From positions 1 to 64,000 of the forward strand of contig JBFWPF010000006.1 in the NCBI GenBank assembly GCA_050250135.1: 64,000 nucleotides of DNA, read 5' to 3'. The translations under genes and the position numbers were made by a program. The stretch comes from JBFWPF01 sp050250135. GTDB lineage: Bacteria > Chlamydiota > Chlamydiia > Chlamydiales > JAFEGQ01. Below the pieces are notes generated by a model. The model was not told the origin of the DNA. It made no database searches and was given only the letters and a program-made list of their open reading frames with translations. This document shows, one piece after another, positions 51,964-60,995 of this stretch (position 1 is the first letter of the stretch; each line of letters opens with the position of its first letter).

Positions 51964-54204
51964 TTATTTGCGCAAAGGGAAGTTTATGTCCACAAATAAC
52001 CCCCAGGGATGGGGGGATGTTCCATTCAGAGCGGAGGCCCATTCGGCCATCGGCCAAGGACTTAGCCCCAAATAGTCGGTCCGCCATAAATCGAGTTTGA
52101 GGGTGCCTGGGTTGACTGCAAAGCCAAAGAGCTGCCCCTCCCAGTTGGAGTCGGCAAAGAGGAGGGGGAGGGGGAGCGCATACCCCCTGTGAGCGAGGGC
52201 CGAGCGGATCTGCCAGGGGAGATCCTCGGCGCTGTAGGCCCCGCCCCCCTCAATAATGGCGCATGAAAGACAAATATTGTAAAGCTGATCGGCTGCGAGG
52301 AGGGGGGAGCCGCGAGTCGGATCAAAGGTATCGAGCCCTTTGGGCCGGAAGCCGAAGAGGGCGGTCAACTTTTCGGGAAGATCCCCTGTAAAGCTAAAGG
52401 GAAGGGTCGTGTAGAGGAGGTGGTCGATCAGGGGTGTGGGGATCGACTTGGCCCACCGCTCCCTCAGTTCGGCTGGCCGGACCCTCCCCGCCACCCGAGC
52501 CTGCTTCCGGAAGGGAGGGGGCAGACGAGCGATGAGGGCCTCAATCATCGGTGGCTCAAGCCAAAGGGGGGCGAGCAGCTCTTCGGCGGGCCGGATGATC
52601 CGCTCCCGGATCCAGGTCGAGGTGTTCCCCTGATCGAGCCACCCCTCTCGGAAAGGGGAGAGGCCTGGCTTGAAGAGGAAGGCGTGGGTGGGCGACTGCA
52701 TCAGCATCGAGGCCATCGGGTTGTGGATAAAGGGGTCGCTCTTCGCGGGGGGGAGCTCTTTCATAGTGTCGAGGAGGAACACCAGAAGATCGTGGGGGCT
52801 CTCCACCCGTCGCTGCCGCATCTTGGGGACCTCCTCCAAGCCCAGGTAGCCCGCCACAAGCTCTCCCATTGTCCCGCCCGATAGGTAGAGCCAGGGCTTG
52901 CGCTCTACCCGATCCAAGTGGGCAAGTGGCTCCTTAGGCAGAGGGGTCTGGTAGGCCTTGGCCAGCCTCACAAGCGCCGACTCGAGGAAGGGCTCGCTCC
53001 TGATGTGGCGGACGATCACCCCGACGAGCTCTCCGATCAGCTCCCCAAACTCCTCCCGGAGCTGGGGCTCGGTCGCAATAAAAAAATCGACGAGGGAGGT
53101 GATATAGGAGTCAGGGCCATCGATCCAAGTCCAAGCGGAAGGGGCCTCCCGCCCCTGCTTGTAGACTAGCCTAAAGCCGGCCCGCGCATCGTCGTACTGA
53201 CAGGCCCCCTCGTCGCGGATCGTCGGGTCGTAAATCTCCTGAAAGTAGCGAGGAAAGAGGGCGCTGTAGGCCTCCACCAAGCGAGGGGGCATTGCCGCAA
53301 TCGCCTCTCCCTCCTCGTGGAGCTCCTCTCTCAAGGCAACCAGTTGATCGATCTCCCCTACCCGGCGGCGCAGCTCAAGCTGAAGCCACTTCGCATCGGC
53401 CTCAGGGGCCCGCGCGAGCCGTGCCTCCAGGTACTTCCCGTGGGAAAAGGCGGTCTCATACTTGACCTGCAGCTCCTCTAGCTCCTTCTTGATCCCTTCG
53501 AGCTTCTCCTCGAGGAAGCGGTGGATCTCCCGCCCAACTCCTCCCTCCTCTTCGGAACCAAAGCCGAGGATGATGGAGAGGTTCCCTTTCGAAAAGGCCC
53601 CTTCGGCTTCGACAAAGGAGGCCAGCGTGTACTCCCAGCCCCGAAGGAGGGGACAACCACCGGCATCCCCTGCCGGCGAGAGGGGGACCGAGTAATTGCC
53701 CCGGGTAAGGCGCCCCCGCTCGATGAGCTCCTTGAGGTCGGCGAGCAACTGCTCGGGAGCCTCCGACTGGATCAGGATCGCAGGGGCCGTGGCAAAGCAG
53801 GAGCCGATCTTTTGCCGTAGCGGCGTTAACAAAGCCGCCAGCACTGCCCTGCGCGTCTCCTCCGCTCCGACCGGCCGCCCCTCAGGGAGCCCCAAGGTCT
53901 CCCGAATCTGCTGCTCCATCAACGGGTTGCGATGGGGCGCTGACAGGCGAGAGAGCCCCCTGAGGAGCTCCCGATTGCTGAGTATGGCGAGGGCATGGAC
54001 CCGCCCTTGCGCCTCCAGGTGGCCACCCGGCCCAAGGGAGTGGAGCCCCGCCTTAAGCAAACGGATCGTCTCCTCCCCTGGCGGCAGCTGCCCCAGCTCG
54101 CCCCCAAACACCAGAGCCGCTAATGGCCCATGGGCCACGAGCTCCCGCCGCTTCTCTTCAAAGAGGGCAGGTAAAAAAGCAGGATCGGTTAGGTTTAGGC
54201 TCAT
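51964..54204 (-). CDS. Large conserved-type protein with possible papain-like catalytic triad
   Basis: 746 residues from the ATG at 54204 (GGAAGGGG upstream); the frame extends further but would run into the thrS leader. Not recognised as a named family. Q131...C136 in Q-K-I-G-S-C-F-A-T-A-P resembles the oxyanion Gln and nucleophile Cys of papain-like proteases, and H672 with N687-W lies 15 residues apart near the C-terminus (H-R-G-Y ... A-D-S-N-W), close to papain spacing. A coiled coil is predicted by eye at about 245-310. No signal peptide or membrane segment. Divergent from thrS. A clan CA cysteine peptidase is a hypothesis only. Confidence 0.7.
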   Translation of the reverse strand: MSLNLTDPAFLPALFEEKRRELVAHGPLAALVFGGELGQLPPGEETIRLLKAGLHSLGPGGHLEAQGRVHALAILSNRELLRGLSRLSAPHRNPLMEQQIRETLGLPEGRPVGAEETRRAVLAALLTPLRQKIGSCFATAPAILIQSEAPEQLLADLKELIERGRLTRGNYSVPLSPAGDAGGCPLLRGWEYTLASFVEAEGAFSKGNLSIILGFGSEEEGGVGREIHRFLEEKLEGIKKELEELQVKYETAFSHGKYLEARLARAPEADAKWLQLELRRRVGEIDQLVALREELHEEGEAIAAMPPRLVEAYSALFPRYFQEIYDPTIRDEGACQYDDARAGFRLVYKQGREAPSAWTWIDGPDSYITSLVDFFIATEPQLREEFGELIGELVGVIVRHIRSEPFLESALVRLAKAYQTPLPKEPLAHLDRVERKPWLYLSGGTMGELVAGYLGLEEVPKMRQRRVESPHDLLVFLLDTMKELPPAKSDPFIHNPMASMLMQSPTHAFLFKPGLSPFREGWLDQGNTSTWIRERIIRPAEELLAPLWLEPPMIEALIARLPPPFRKQARVAGRVRPAELRERWAKSIPTPLIDHLLYTTLPFSFTGDLPEKLTALFGFRPKGLDTFDPTRGSPLLAADQLYNICLSCAIIEGGGAYSAEDLPWQIRSALAHRGYALPLPLLFADSNWEGQLFGFAVNPGTLKLDLWRTDYLGLSPWPMAEWASALNGTSPHPWGLFVDINFPLRK

Positions 54205-54247
54205 CCCCTTCCGTTTTAGCCGAATAATAGCGTAATATCCCATAGGT

Positions 54248-56170
54248 ATGGATATCCGTGTACAGGGACATGGGGAACTCTCCCTCCCCGAGGGGGCAAC
54301 CCCAACCGATGTGGTCAAAAAGCTTGGGCTCCTCGCCCCCGATCAGGCCGTTGCCGTTTCGATTAACGGGAAGATGCGTGACTTCTTCCACCCCCTTGCT
54401 AGTGGGGATGAGCTTGTCTTCTTCTCCTTCCAGGAACCTGAGGGGAAGGAGCTCTTCTGGCACTCGGCGGCCCACGTCCTAGCGCAAGCGGTCCTCCGCC
54501 TCTTCCCCGACGCCAAACCGACCATCGGCCCCCCCATCGCCAACGGCTTCTACTACGACTTTGGGAACTTGACGCTCGAGGAGAGCGACCTTGCCAAGAT
54601 CGAGAAAGAGATGAAAAAGGTCGTCAAGGAGAACTACCGCCCCGAGCGCTCCTCCTTTGCAAGCAAAGCTGAGGCCATCGCCGCCTTCAAAAGCAACCCC
54701 TACAAGGTCGAGCTGATCGAGAGCTTCGAAGAGGGGGCAGAGCTCTCTGCCTATAAGCAGGGGGAGTTTTTCGACCTCTGCCGCGGCCCCCACCTCCCCA
54801 CCCTCGGCAAGATCAAAGCGCTCAAGATCCTCAAGACCTCGGGCGCCTACTGGCGGGGCGACTCCGAGCGGGAGATGCTCACCCGGATCTACGCCATCGC
54901 CTTTCCCGATAAGGAGCAGCTCGAGGACTACCTCCACAAGCTCGAAGAGGCGAAAAAGCGGGACCACAAGATCATCGGCCCCCAGCTCGGCCTCTTCTCC
55001 CTTAAGGAGGAGGCTCCCGGCATCCCCTTTATCCACCCCAAAGGGATCTTCGTCTGGAACCAGCTGATCGACTACCTCCGCTCCCTTCTCAAAGAGGGGG
55101 GCTACTCCGAGATCAAGACCCCCAGCCTGATGACCCGCGATCTCTGGGAGATCTCAGGCCACTGGGAGCACTACCGAGAGGGGATGTACACGCTCGAGGT
55201 GGAAGAGCGGCAATTTGCTATGAAGCCGATGAACTGCCCCGGCTGCATCCTCTACTACAAAGGGGAGCTCCATAGCTACCGGGAGTTTCCGCTCCGGATC
55301 GCTGAAGTCGGCCATGTCCACCGCTATGAGGCCTCAGGCGCCCTCTCGGGTCTTTTCCGCGTCCGCGCCTTCCACCAGGACGATGCCCACATCTTCCTCA
55401 AGATGGAGCAACTCGAAAAGGAGATTGTCCTGGTTCTCGAGTTTGCCGACCGCCTCTACTCCACCTTTGGCCTCAGCTACTCCCTTGCCCTCTCAACCCG
55501 CCCCGAAAAGGGGACTATCGGCGTTGATGAGGATTGGGACCTTGCGACTCAGTCGCTAAAGGGGGCCCTCGACACCTTTGGGAAGCCCTACACCGTGAAA
55601 GAGGGAGACGGCGCCTTCTACGGCCCGAAAATCGATATCCACCTGAATGATGCCCTCGGTAGAGGGTGGCAATGCGGCACCGTCCAGGTCGACTTTGCCC
55701 TCCCGAAACGGTTCCATGTAGAGTACACCGACAGTGACGGGGCCCGCAAAACGCCCATACTCGTCCACCGGGCGATCTTCGGCTCGATCGAGCGCTTCTT
55801 TGGGAGCCTGATCGAGTTCTACGCCGGCGCCTTCCCCCTTTGGCTTAGCCCTCGGCAGATCCGGATCCTCACCGTCGCCGATCGGCACGCCGACTACGCC
55901 CACAAACTCGGCGCGAAATTTCGCAAAGCCGGTTTCGAAGTGGAGGTCGACGACTCCGACGAATCGGTCGGGAAAAAGGTCCGCTCCGCTCAGCTTGACA
56001 AGGTCAACTACATCCTGACCACCGGTGATCAGGAGGTCGAAAACAAGACCCTTAGCCTCCGCACTCGCGACAACGTCGTCCACGGCGAACTCGCCGTCGA
56101 CACCTTCCTCAAAGAGCTCACCAAAGAGAGAGACGAACGGGCTCTCGCCTCCCCATTCTCTAAAAAGTAG
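54248..56170 (+). CDS. thrS: Threonyl-tRNA synthetase
   Basis: 640 residues with TGS domain (1-60), editing domain containing H-S-A-A-H-V-L-A-Q-A, and the class II core: motif 2 P-M-N-C-P-G-C (zinc Cys), R-I-A-E-V-G-H-V-H-R-Y-E-A-S-G-A-L-S-G-L, motif 3 H-R-A-I-F-G-S-I-E-R-F, followed by the anticodon-binding domain. Usual length. A Pgp6-like gene follows 53 bp downstream. Confidence 0.97.
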   Translation: MDIRVQGHGELSLPEGATPTDVVKKLGLLAPDQAVAVSINGKMRDFFHPLASGDELVFFSFQEPEGKELFWHSAAHVLAQAVLRLFPDAKPTIGPPIANGFYYDFGNLTLEESDLAKIEKEMKKVVKENYRPERSSFASKAEAIAAFKSNPYKVELIESFEEGAELSAYKQGEFFDLCRGPHLPTLGKIKALKILKTSGAYWRGDSEREMLTRIYAIAFPDKEQLEDYLHKLEEAKKRDHKIIGPQLGLFSLKEEAPGIPFIHPKGIFVWNQLIDYLRSLLKEGGYSEIKTPSLMTRDLWEISGHWEHYREGMYTLEVEERQFAMKPMNCPGCILYYKGELHSYREFPLRIAEVGHVHRYEASGALSGLFRVRAFHQDDAHIFLKMEQLEKEIVLVLEFADRLYSTFGLSYSLALSTRPEKGTIGVDEDWDLATQSLKGALDTFGKPYTVKEGDGAFYGPKIDIHLNDALGRGWQCGTVQVDFALPKRFHVEYTDSDGARKTPILVHRAIFGSIERFFGSLIEFYAGAFPLWLSPRQIRILTVADRHADYAHKLGAKFRKAGFEVEVDDSDESVGKKVRSAQLDKVNYILTTGDQEVENKTLSLRTRDNVVHGELAVDTFLKELTKERDERALASPFSKK

Positions 56171-56183
56171 CCCTTCCCTACAA

Positions 56184-56200
56184 TGTCAAGCCGCTTTACA
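56184..56200. repeat. 17-bp palindrome variant TGTCAAGCCGCTTTACA upstream of the Pgp6-like gene
   Basis: Intergenic, 14 bp after the thrS stop and 23 bp before the next ATG. One mismatch in the left arm compared with the motif in pbp2. Its position could make it an operator for the Pgp6-like gene. Confidence 0.5.
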
Positions 56201-56222
56201 TTGATGCAAAAAGGGGGAGACG

Positions 56223-56909
56223 ATGGAGAGACTCAATAACCTACTCGGGCGGCGGCTGCGCAAACCGACTACCGCAACACCAGTACCTTTTATCGGCGAG
56301 GTGGTAACCGATGAGCATGTGCGAGAGGATCTCCGCACGCTGCTCACCCGCTACGCCCCTGAAGCGCAGGAGATCGAGGGGGATCTGCAAGCCCTTGCCA
56401 CAATCACCGCAGAGGTGCGCGCCATCAACCACCAAGCGGCCCTCCTCCATGGGGAGCGAATCAAGCGGGCTCAAGTTGTCCTGAAACCCTACCAGGAGGG
56501 GGCCTTCACCGCCTGGCTGATGAGCACCTACGGCAACCGGCAGACCCCCTACAACTTCCTCCAGTACTACGAGTTTCACCGGGCGATGCCTCAAGAGGTG
56601 CGCCCAGAGATCGAGAAGATGCCCCGCCAGGCGATCTACACCCTCGCTACTCGAAAAGGCACACTCGAAGAGAAGCAGGAGTTCCTCGAGAAAAACGCGG
56701 GCCTCACCAAGGAGGAGCTCCTAGGGCGTATCCGGGAGACCTTCCCCTTACACGACACCGATAAGCGGAAGGCCGACATCGGCGAGCAGACAATCAACCT
56801 GTTCAAGCGGGTCTACCGGACGATCAAGGCTGATCCCTACTCCCTGAGTTTTGCGCAGAAAAATGAGATCCGCTCGATGCTGAGCGAATTCCACAAGTTA
56901 CTGGGTTAG
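56223..56909 (+). CDS. Pgp6-like protein (chlamydial plasmid/chromosome family)
   Basis: 228 residues; GGGGGAG precedes the ATG. The central region parallels chlamydial Pgp6: L-L-H-G-E-R-I-K-R-A-Q-V-V-L against L-L-G-E-K-I-Y-N-A-R, F-x-x-W near residue 98, Y-N-x-L-x-Y-Y-E, then R-Q-A-I-Y-T-L-A-T-R-K-G against K-S-A-Y-I-L-A-A-R-K-G. In Chlamydia the chromosomal paralogue lies by thrS, with a parA-like gene between; here the parA-like gene is absent. Role is unknown, linked to plasmid maintenance in Chlamydia. Strong lineage marker. The 3' end overlaps the convergent hydrolase gene by 12 nt. Confidence 0.85.
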   Translation: MERLNNLLGRRLRKPTTATPVPFIGEVVTDEHVREDLRTLLTRYAPEAQEIEGDLQALATITAEVRAINHQAALLHGERIKRAQVVLKPYQEGAFTAWLMSTYGNRQTPYNFLQYYEFHRAMPQEVRPEIEKMPRQAIYTLATRKGTLEEKQEFLEKNAGLTKEELLGRIRETFPLHDTDKRKADIGEQTINLFKRVYRTIKADPYSLSFAQKNEIRSMLSEFHKLLG

Positions 56910-58016
56910 TAGATCTACCCATAAATTGCTGGGAGCCGGGCAACAGTGGCCGGCACCGAACTCATCGCGAATGAGACTTTCGCGCTCGACCTTTGCCACT
57001 TGTGAAATAGCCTGAAAGATCGCCTCTGCGTTGAGATCGAGTTCTGGCTTGTGACTGCCAATGTGAATACCGTGAGGATTCATCAGGCTGTCCTGAGTTC
57101 CACGAAAGATCCGTATGCGAGCAACTAGACTTGGGCCTCGAGTGACTAGGCCACCCACAACCGCCGGATTGTCGTAGGGGTAGAGCCACTGGGCGATGCC
57201 GGCAAAAGGGGCGAAAAGGGGGATGCTCTTGACCGCCCCCTGAAGCTCCCCAAAAGGCTGCTCCAAAATGCAAGCCCCCACGCTATCGGGCCCATAGTGC
57301 TCAGCTGTATAGCGCGCCCCTACTGCCGAGAGGTGGGCTCCCAGTGAAATCCCGTGGAAATAGAACTTCTTGCCCCCCCACTGGTGGGCGGCCTCTACGA
57401 TCGCCTCGACGTCGAGGTGGGTCCCCTGTGCCGTGGGGAAGCCCTCTGAATCTCCAAAGCCCCGCACATCGACCATCTGAACATGAATACCCCTGTCGAG
57501 GTAGTGGTCGGCGATATCGGCCATGTCAAGAGAGGAGGCGGCATTGCCACAGAATAAAATCGCCACGTGCTTTTCAGCGCGCGGATTCTGGGCGGTCAAC
57601 CGGACACCCCGAAGGAGGTGGGTTGCGTTTGAGCCGCGATAGCGAGGGGACTCGATGGCAATATTCTCCCCGTTCACATACGGCGCCTTTAGGAAGATAC
57701 CTGGAAAGAGGGGTACTGCCGCAGGGAAAGCCAGTTTCTCCCCTATGCGGGCTAGGGTGCTCTGCTCCATGCACCCCTTCCCCTTGGGCGTAACCTGAAT
57801 CACGGGGACATCCACCGTTGTCTTGGCTGTATAGGGGAAGTAGCGAACCGCAGCCGCCCCAATCAGCCCTGGCGCAGCGCCCGCCAAAAACCGCCACTTT
57901 CTCGACAGAGAAGCAGAGCCAAATCGGAGCCCCACAAAGCCCCCTACTAGCCCAAGGCCAGCAAAAGCCCAGCTTTGTCCACTACGGCTATAATTACTTG
58001 AAGTCTCATAAGGCAT
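56898..58016 (-). CDS. Alpha/beta hydrolase with N-terminal double hydrophobic hairpin
   Basis: 372 residues. Two hydrophobic stretches (about 15-33 and 42-60) with a short basic turn are followed by an alpha/beta-hydrolase domain with nucleophile S224 in G-I-S-L-G, D309 (R-G-T-Q-D-S) and H357 (G-A-G-H-C-C). Complete catalytic triad; substrate unknown (lipase, esterase or peptidase). The membrane hairpin recalls inclusion-membrane proteins of chlamydiae. Confidence 0.82.
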   Translation of the reverse strand: MPYETSSNYSRSGQSWAFAGLGLVGGFVGLRFGSASLSRKWRFLAGAAPGLIGAAAVRYFPYTAKTTVDVPVIQVTPKGKGCMEQSTLARIGEKLAFPAAVPLFPGIFLKAPYVNGENIAIESPRYRGSNATHLLRGVRLTAQNPRAEKHVAILFCGNAASSLDMADIADHYLDRGIHVQMVDVRGFGDSEGFPTAQGTHLDVEAIVEAAHQWGGKKFYFHGISLGAHLSAVGARYTAEHYGPDSVGACILEQPFGELQGAVKSIPLFAPFAGIAQWLYPYDNPAVVGGLVTRGPSLVARIRIFRGTQDSLMNPHGIHIGSHKPELDLNAEAIFQAISQVAKVERESLIRDEFGAGHCCPAPSNLWVDLLTQ

Positions 58017-58037
58017 GAAACAATTGTATCAAAACGT

Positions 58038-58418
58038 CTATTTTACAGGAACATAAATCAAGTCTTGCTGGCCATACTCGTCCAGCAGGGTGCGCCACTC
58101 ATCGGCAACGCCTATAAACTCCTCAAATACAGCACTTACGGCGCGCTCTACTCGATAGTCTAAGACAACTCTAAATTTTTCTTGGTCTATCCAGAGTTCG
58201 ATTTCGGTTTGGGGATCGTGGGCGATTAGGGAGCGGCGCCCTCCGAGACAGCGCCGGACGCTGGGGGGGATGTAGTCCCCTCCGTGGAAGACGGCGGTGC
58301 GAAGGCGCAATTTCCCCTCCCCCTCTTCGGCCTCGATTTCAAAGCCGGCAAAGGAGAAGGTGGCTACCCCCTTCGCTTTAAGATCGGTCTGAATCGTGTC
58401 GAGAGCAAGTCCTTCCAT
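58038..58418 (-). CDS. Small acidic protein of unknown function
   Basis: 126 residues, mixed alpha/beta and acidic, with F-E-I-E-A-E-E-G-E-G-K-L-R-L-R-T and E-I-E-L-W-I-D-Q-E-K-F-R-V-V-L-D-Y. Size and charge could suit a type III secretion chaperone, but no diagnostic motif is seen. It lies 41 bp downstream of the unknown gene at 58460, same strand. Confidence 0.6.
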   Translation of the reverse strand: MEGLALDTIQTDLKAKGVATFSFAGFEIEAEEGEGKLRLRTAVFHGGDYIPPSVRRCLGGRRSLIAHDPQTEIELWIDQEKFRVVLDYRVERAVSAVFEEFIGVADEWRTLLDEYGQQDLIYVPVK

Positions 58419-58459
58419 AGCCCTACTCTTTAGCCAGTGGACTCGCTACAGTCAACACT

Positions 58460-59239
58460 CTAAAGAATCCCGTTCGGGGTGTAGCCCTCTTGTCGGCTTC
58501 TGTCCAGCATTTCTGAGAACGCCGATGTGCAGAACCCTAAGAAGCCCTTAAACAGACCGACTCCGATCTTCACGAACGTATCTTTAGATAAGGGCTCTTT
58601 CTCAAGGTTGGCAAATTCATTCCCAACGAATTGGATGGCTGCGACAGAGAAATTCTGCAATAGGGCATGCCCTTCGAATGTCTCAAATGCAGCTTTAGCG
58701 ACAACTGAGGTGTATTCTCGGCTACCCGTTACGAGCGCCAACCGGGTAAGGTCCTTCTGCGCCTCCCACGACAACTGCCACTTCGGAGCTTTAGAGGGGG
58801 CCGTAGGCGCCTTTAGCGCATCACGGATAAAGTCGGTGACGGCGCTATCGGTTAAATCGGTTCCCTCCTGGATATTGGCCTTGATAGCGGCATTAAGGTC
58901 AGGATAGAGTTTCGGGTCGACATGATCGTCTACCCTCTTCCTAAGCTCCTCCCCTCCGAGCTGGACAAGCTTCTTTGCCACTGGCTCCAAGCCCCCCTTC
59001 AGTAGGCCGTTGCCCGTGACGGTTATCTCTTGAGCCACCTTCTTAGGGTTAACCGGACTCGAGTCCCCACGGTGAAATGCCTGCCAAGCATTGGCGGTTT
59101 CGGGCATCTTTAACCCTTTTCCCAGAACCCCTTTGCTGACCGTAGTGACCGCTGTCGTCTTTAGGTCCCTTTTTAAGCTCTTGACTGCCCCTGTGAAGGA
59201 AACCTTAGTGTGATCAATTAATCTATCTACCTTTTTCAT
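58460..59239 (-). CDS. Unknown protein, possible effector
   Basis: 259 residues, rich in Lys, Ala and Val, with weak helical character throughout, no signal peptide and a mildly hydrophobic stretch at about 215-240 (T-F-V-K-I-G-V-G-L-F-K-G-F-L-G-F). Base composition is lower in GC than neighbours, and the 106-bp leader is very AT-rich. Followed by a small acidic gene, an effector-chaperone-like layout. No family recognised. Confidence 0.6.
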   Translation of the reverse strand: MKKVDRLIDHTKVSFTGAVKSLKRDLKTTAVTTVSKGVLGKGLKMPETANAWQAFHRGDSSPVNPKKVAQEITVTGNGLLKGGLEPVAKKLVQLGGEELRKRVDDHVDPKLYPDLNAAIKANIQEGTDLTDSAVTDFIRDALKAPTAPSKAPKWQLSWEAQKDLTRLALVTGSREYTSVVAKAAFETFEGHALLQNFSVAAIQFVGNEFANLEKEPLSKDTFVKIGVGLFKGFLGFCTSAFSEMLDRSRQEGYTPNGIL

Positions 59240-59345
59240 TATAAAATACCGCTATTTATAATAGTATTTTACAACAAAAATATTTATTTCATTTTAAGTT
59301 AATATTGTATTATAAATGCACTCTAATTAACTAACCGCCAGTGTC
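59240..59345 (-). promoter_or_regulatory. AT-rich leader with several TATAAT-like boxes
   Basis: The gap between the unknown gene and ung is almost entirely A and T, including minus-strand TTGTTG/TTGTAA and TATAAA/TATAAT-like hexamers. It probably holds the promoter for the gene at 58460-59239; the exact boxes are ambiguous. Confidence 0.4.
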
Positions 59346-60032
59346 TTAGGGGAGGCGCCAATCGATGGGGGGGTGGCCCATCGCCTCGAGGAGGCGGTTT
59401 CCCTCGGAAAAATGGCCGCAGCCGATAAAGCCTGCGTGGGCCGAGAGGGGGGAGGGGTGGGGGGCGATCAGAACATGGGCGGGGGTCCCAGGGGGGATCA
59501 CCCGCTGGACCTTTTCCCGCGCAAAGCGGCCCCAAAGGAAGAAGACAACGGGCCTTGCCGCCAGCTTGCCGATCACAAAGTCGGTAAACCGCTCCCACCC
59601 CCTTCCCTGATGGGACTGGGGCTGCCCCTCCCTCACCGTTAAGATACTATTAAGAAGAAGGACCCCTTGATGGGCCCAGGGGGCCAGATGGCCGTGGGCG
59701 GGGCGGGGGATCCCCAGGTCCCGCTCGATCTCGCGAAAGATATTCTGGAGGGAGGGGGGAGGGCGGACCCCTTTGGGAACGCTGAAGGAGAGCCCTTCCG
59801 CCTGCCCGGGCCCGTGGTAGGGGTCTTGCCCCACAATGACGATCTTGACCCTCTCGTAGGGGGTCTCCTGAAAGGCTCGGAAGACCTGCTCGGGGGGTGG
59901 GTAGACGGGGCCTCGGGAGCGCTCCTGTCGGACAAACTCGGCCAGCTCCTCCATGTAGGGCTCGTCGAGCTCCGCATCGAGAACCTCGTGCCAGCCCGCC
60001 CCTAGCTTTACCCGCTTACTCAGCGATTGCAT
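59346..60032 (-). CDS. ung: Uracil-DNA glycosylase
   Basis: 228 residues from the ATG at 60032 (AGGGG six bases upstream; a TTG two codons earlier lacks spacing). Catalytic D70 is in G-Q-D-P-Y-H-G (68-74), and H-P-S-P-L-S-A (192-198) closes the active site. Family 1 UDG excises uracil from DNA. Full length. Confidence 0.97.
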   Translation of the reverse strand: MQSLSKRVKLGAGWHEVLDAELDEPYMEELAEFVRQERSRGPVYPPPEQVFRAFQETPYERVKIVIVGQDPYHGPGQAEGLSFSVPKGVRPPPSLQNIFREIERDLGIPRPAHGHLAPWAHQGVLLLNSILTVREGQPQSHQGRGWERFTDFVIGKLAARPVVFFLWGRFAREKVQRVIPPGTPAHVLIAPHPSPLSAHAGFIGCGHFSEGNRLLEAMGHPPIDWRLP

Positions 60033-60064
60033 CGGCAACCCCTATTCGGTTAGCTTTATCGATT

Positions 60065-60961
60065 ATGGGAGCTGAAGGCGCAAAAGGGAAACAAAAAAGA
60101 CGGTTGAAGGGGATCGGCTACGCCCTCTTGGCCGCCTGGGTCTACGCCACCATCGGCCTGGCGGCCAAGTCGATCTCGGGGATCGTCAGCCCCGAGGTGA
60201 TGATCTGGTACCGGGCCACCATCGGCTTCCTCGCCTTCCTCCCCCTCTTTTTCTACGACGTCCATCAGTATGGGATCGACCACTTCCAACCGGTTAAGCC
60301 CCGCCTCTTGCTCCTCAGGAGTGTGACGAGCCTCCTTGCGGGCTACCTCCTCTTCGTCGCCCTCAAAACCCTCCCCCTGACCAATGCGATTGTCCTCAGT
60401 TATACACGCCCCCTCTGGATCCCGATCCTCGTCTGGCTCTTCCTGGGCAAGCGGCTCGAGCGAATCATCTGGATAAGCCTGGCGATCGGGTTTGCCGGGG
60501 TGATCCTGGTCCTCAAGCCGGGGGCCGCTCGGCTCGAGTGGGGGAGCCTTGTTGCCCTGGCTTCTGGCTTTGTGGGAGGGATCGCCTCCCTGGCTATCCG
60601 CCGCCTCAATCGGGTCACCTCAGCCAACAACATCACCTTCCACTACTTCTGGACCTCCCTCCTGTTTACCTCCATCCCCCTGATTTGGCTCTGGAAGACC
60701 CCTGACCTAAACTCCCTTCTCTGGCTCATTGGGATCGGCCTTCTAGCCATTCTTTACCAGATGTTCCTTGTCAGGGCTTACCGCTACACCCGGGCCTCGA
60801 TCGTCGGCTCGGTCCTCTACTCGATGTTGCTCTTCTCCCTTCTTTACGAGTGGCTCTTTTTTCAAAAAACCCCTGATCTTCTAGCCTGGCTGGGTATTTT
60901 GTTGATTGTGGGGAGCGCCATCATGGCGGTCACCCTCTCGAGGCAAAAAAAGGAAGCTTGA
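60065..60961 (+). CDS. EamA-family (DMT) transporter
   Basis: 298 residues from the ATG at 60065; the frame upstream is non-coding. Ten hydrophobic segments in two EamA repeats (G-Y-A-L-L-A-A-W-V-Y-A-T-I-G-L; then L-A-S-G-F-V-G-G-I-A-S-L-A-I-R). Metabolite exporter or importer, substrate unknown. No clear Shine-Dalgarno. Confidence 0.88.
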   Translation: MGAEGAKGKQKRRLKGIGYALLAAWVYATIGLAAKSISGIVSPEVMIWYRATIGFLAFLPLFFYDVHQYGIDHFQPVKPRLLLLRSVTSLLAGYLLFVALKTLPLTNAIVLSYTRPLWIPILVWLFLGKRLERIIWISLAIGFAGVILVLKPGAARLEWGSLVALASGFVGGIASLAIRRLNRVTSANNITFHYFWTSLLFTSIPLIWLWKTPDLNSLLWLIGIGLLAILYQMFLVRAYRYTRASIVGSVLYSMLLFSLLYEWLFFQKTPDLLAWLGILLIVGSAIMAVTLSRQKKEA

Positions 60962-60995
60962 CCGGCCACTCTCCTTGGCGTATTATGGCGCCCCT

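Noticed and set aside
59897..60064. Upstream extension of the EamA transporter frame
   Set aside because: The extra codons overlap ung antisense and give a Pro/Arg-rich translation; the hydrophobic transporter starts at 60065.
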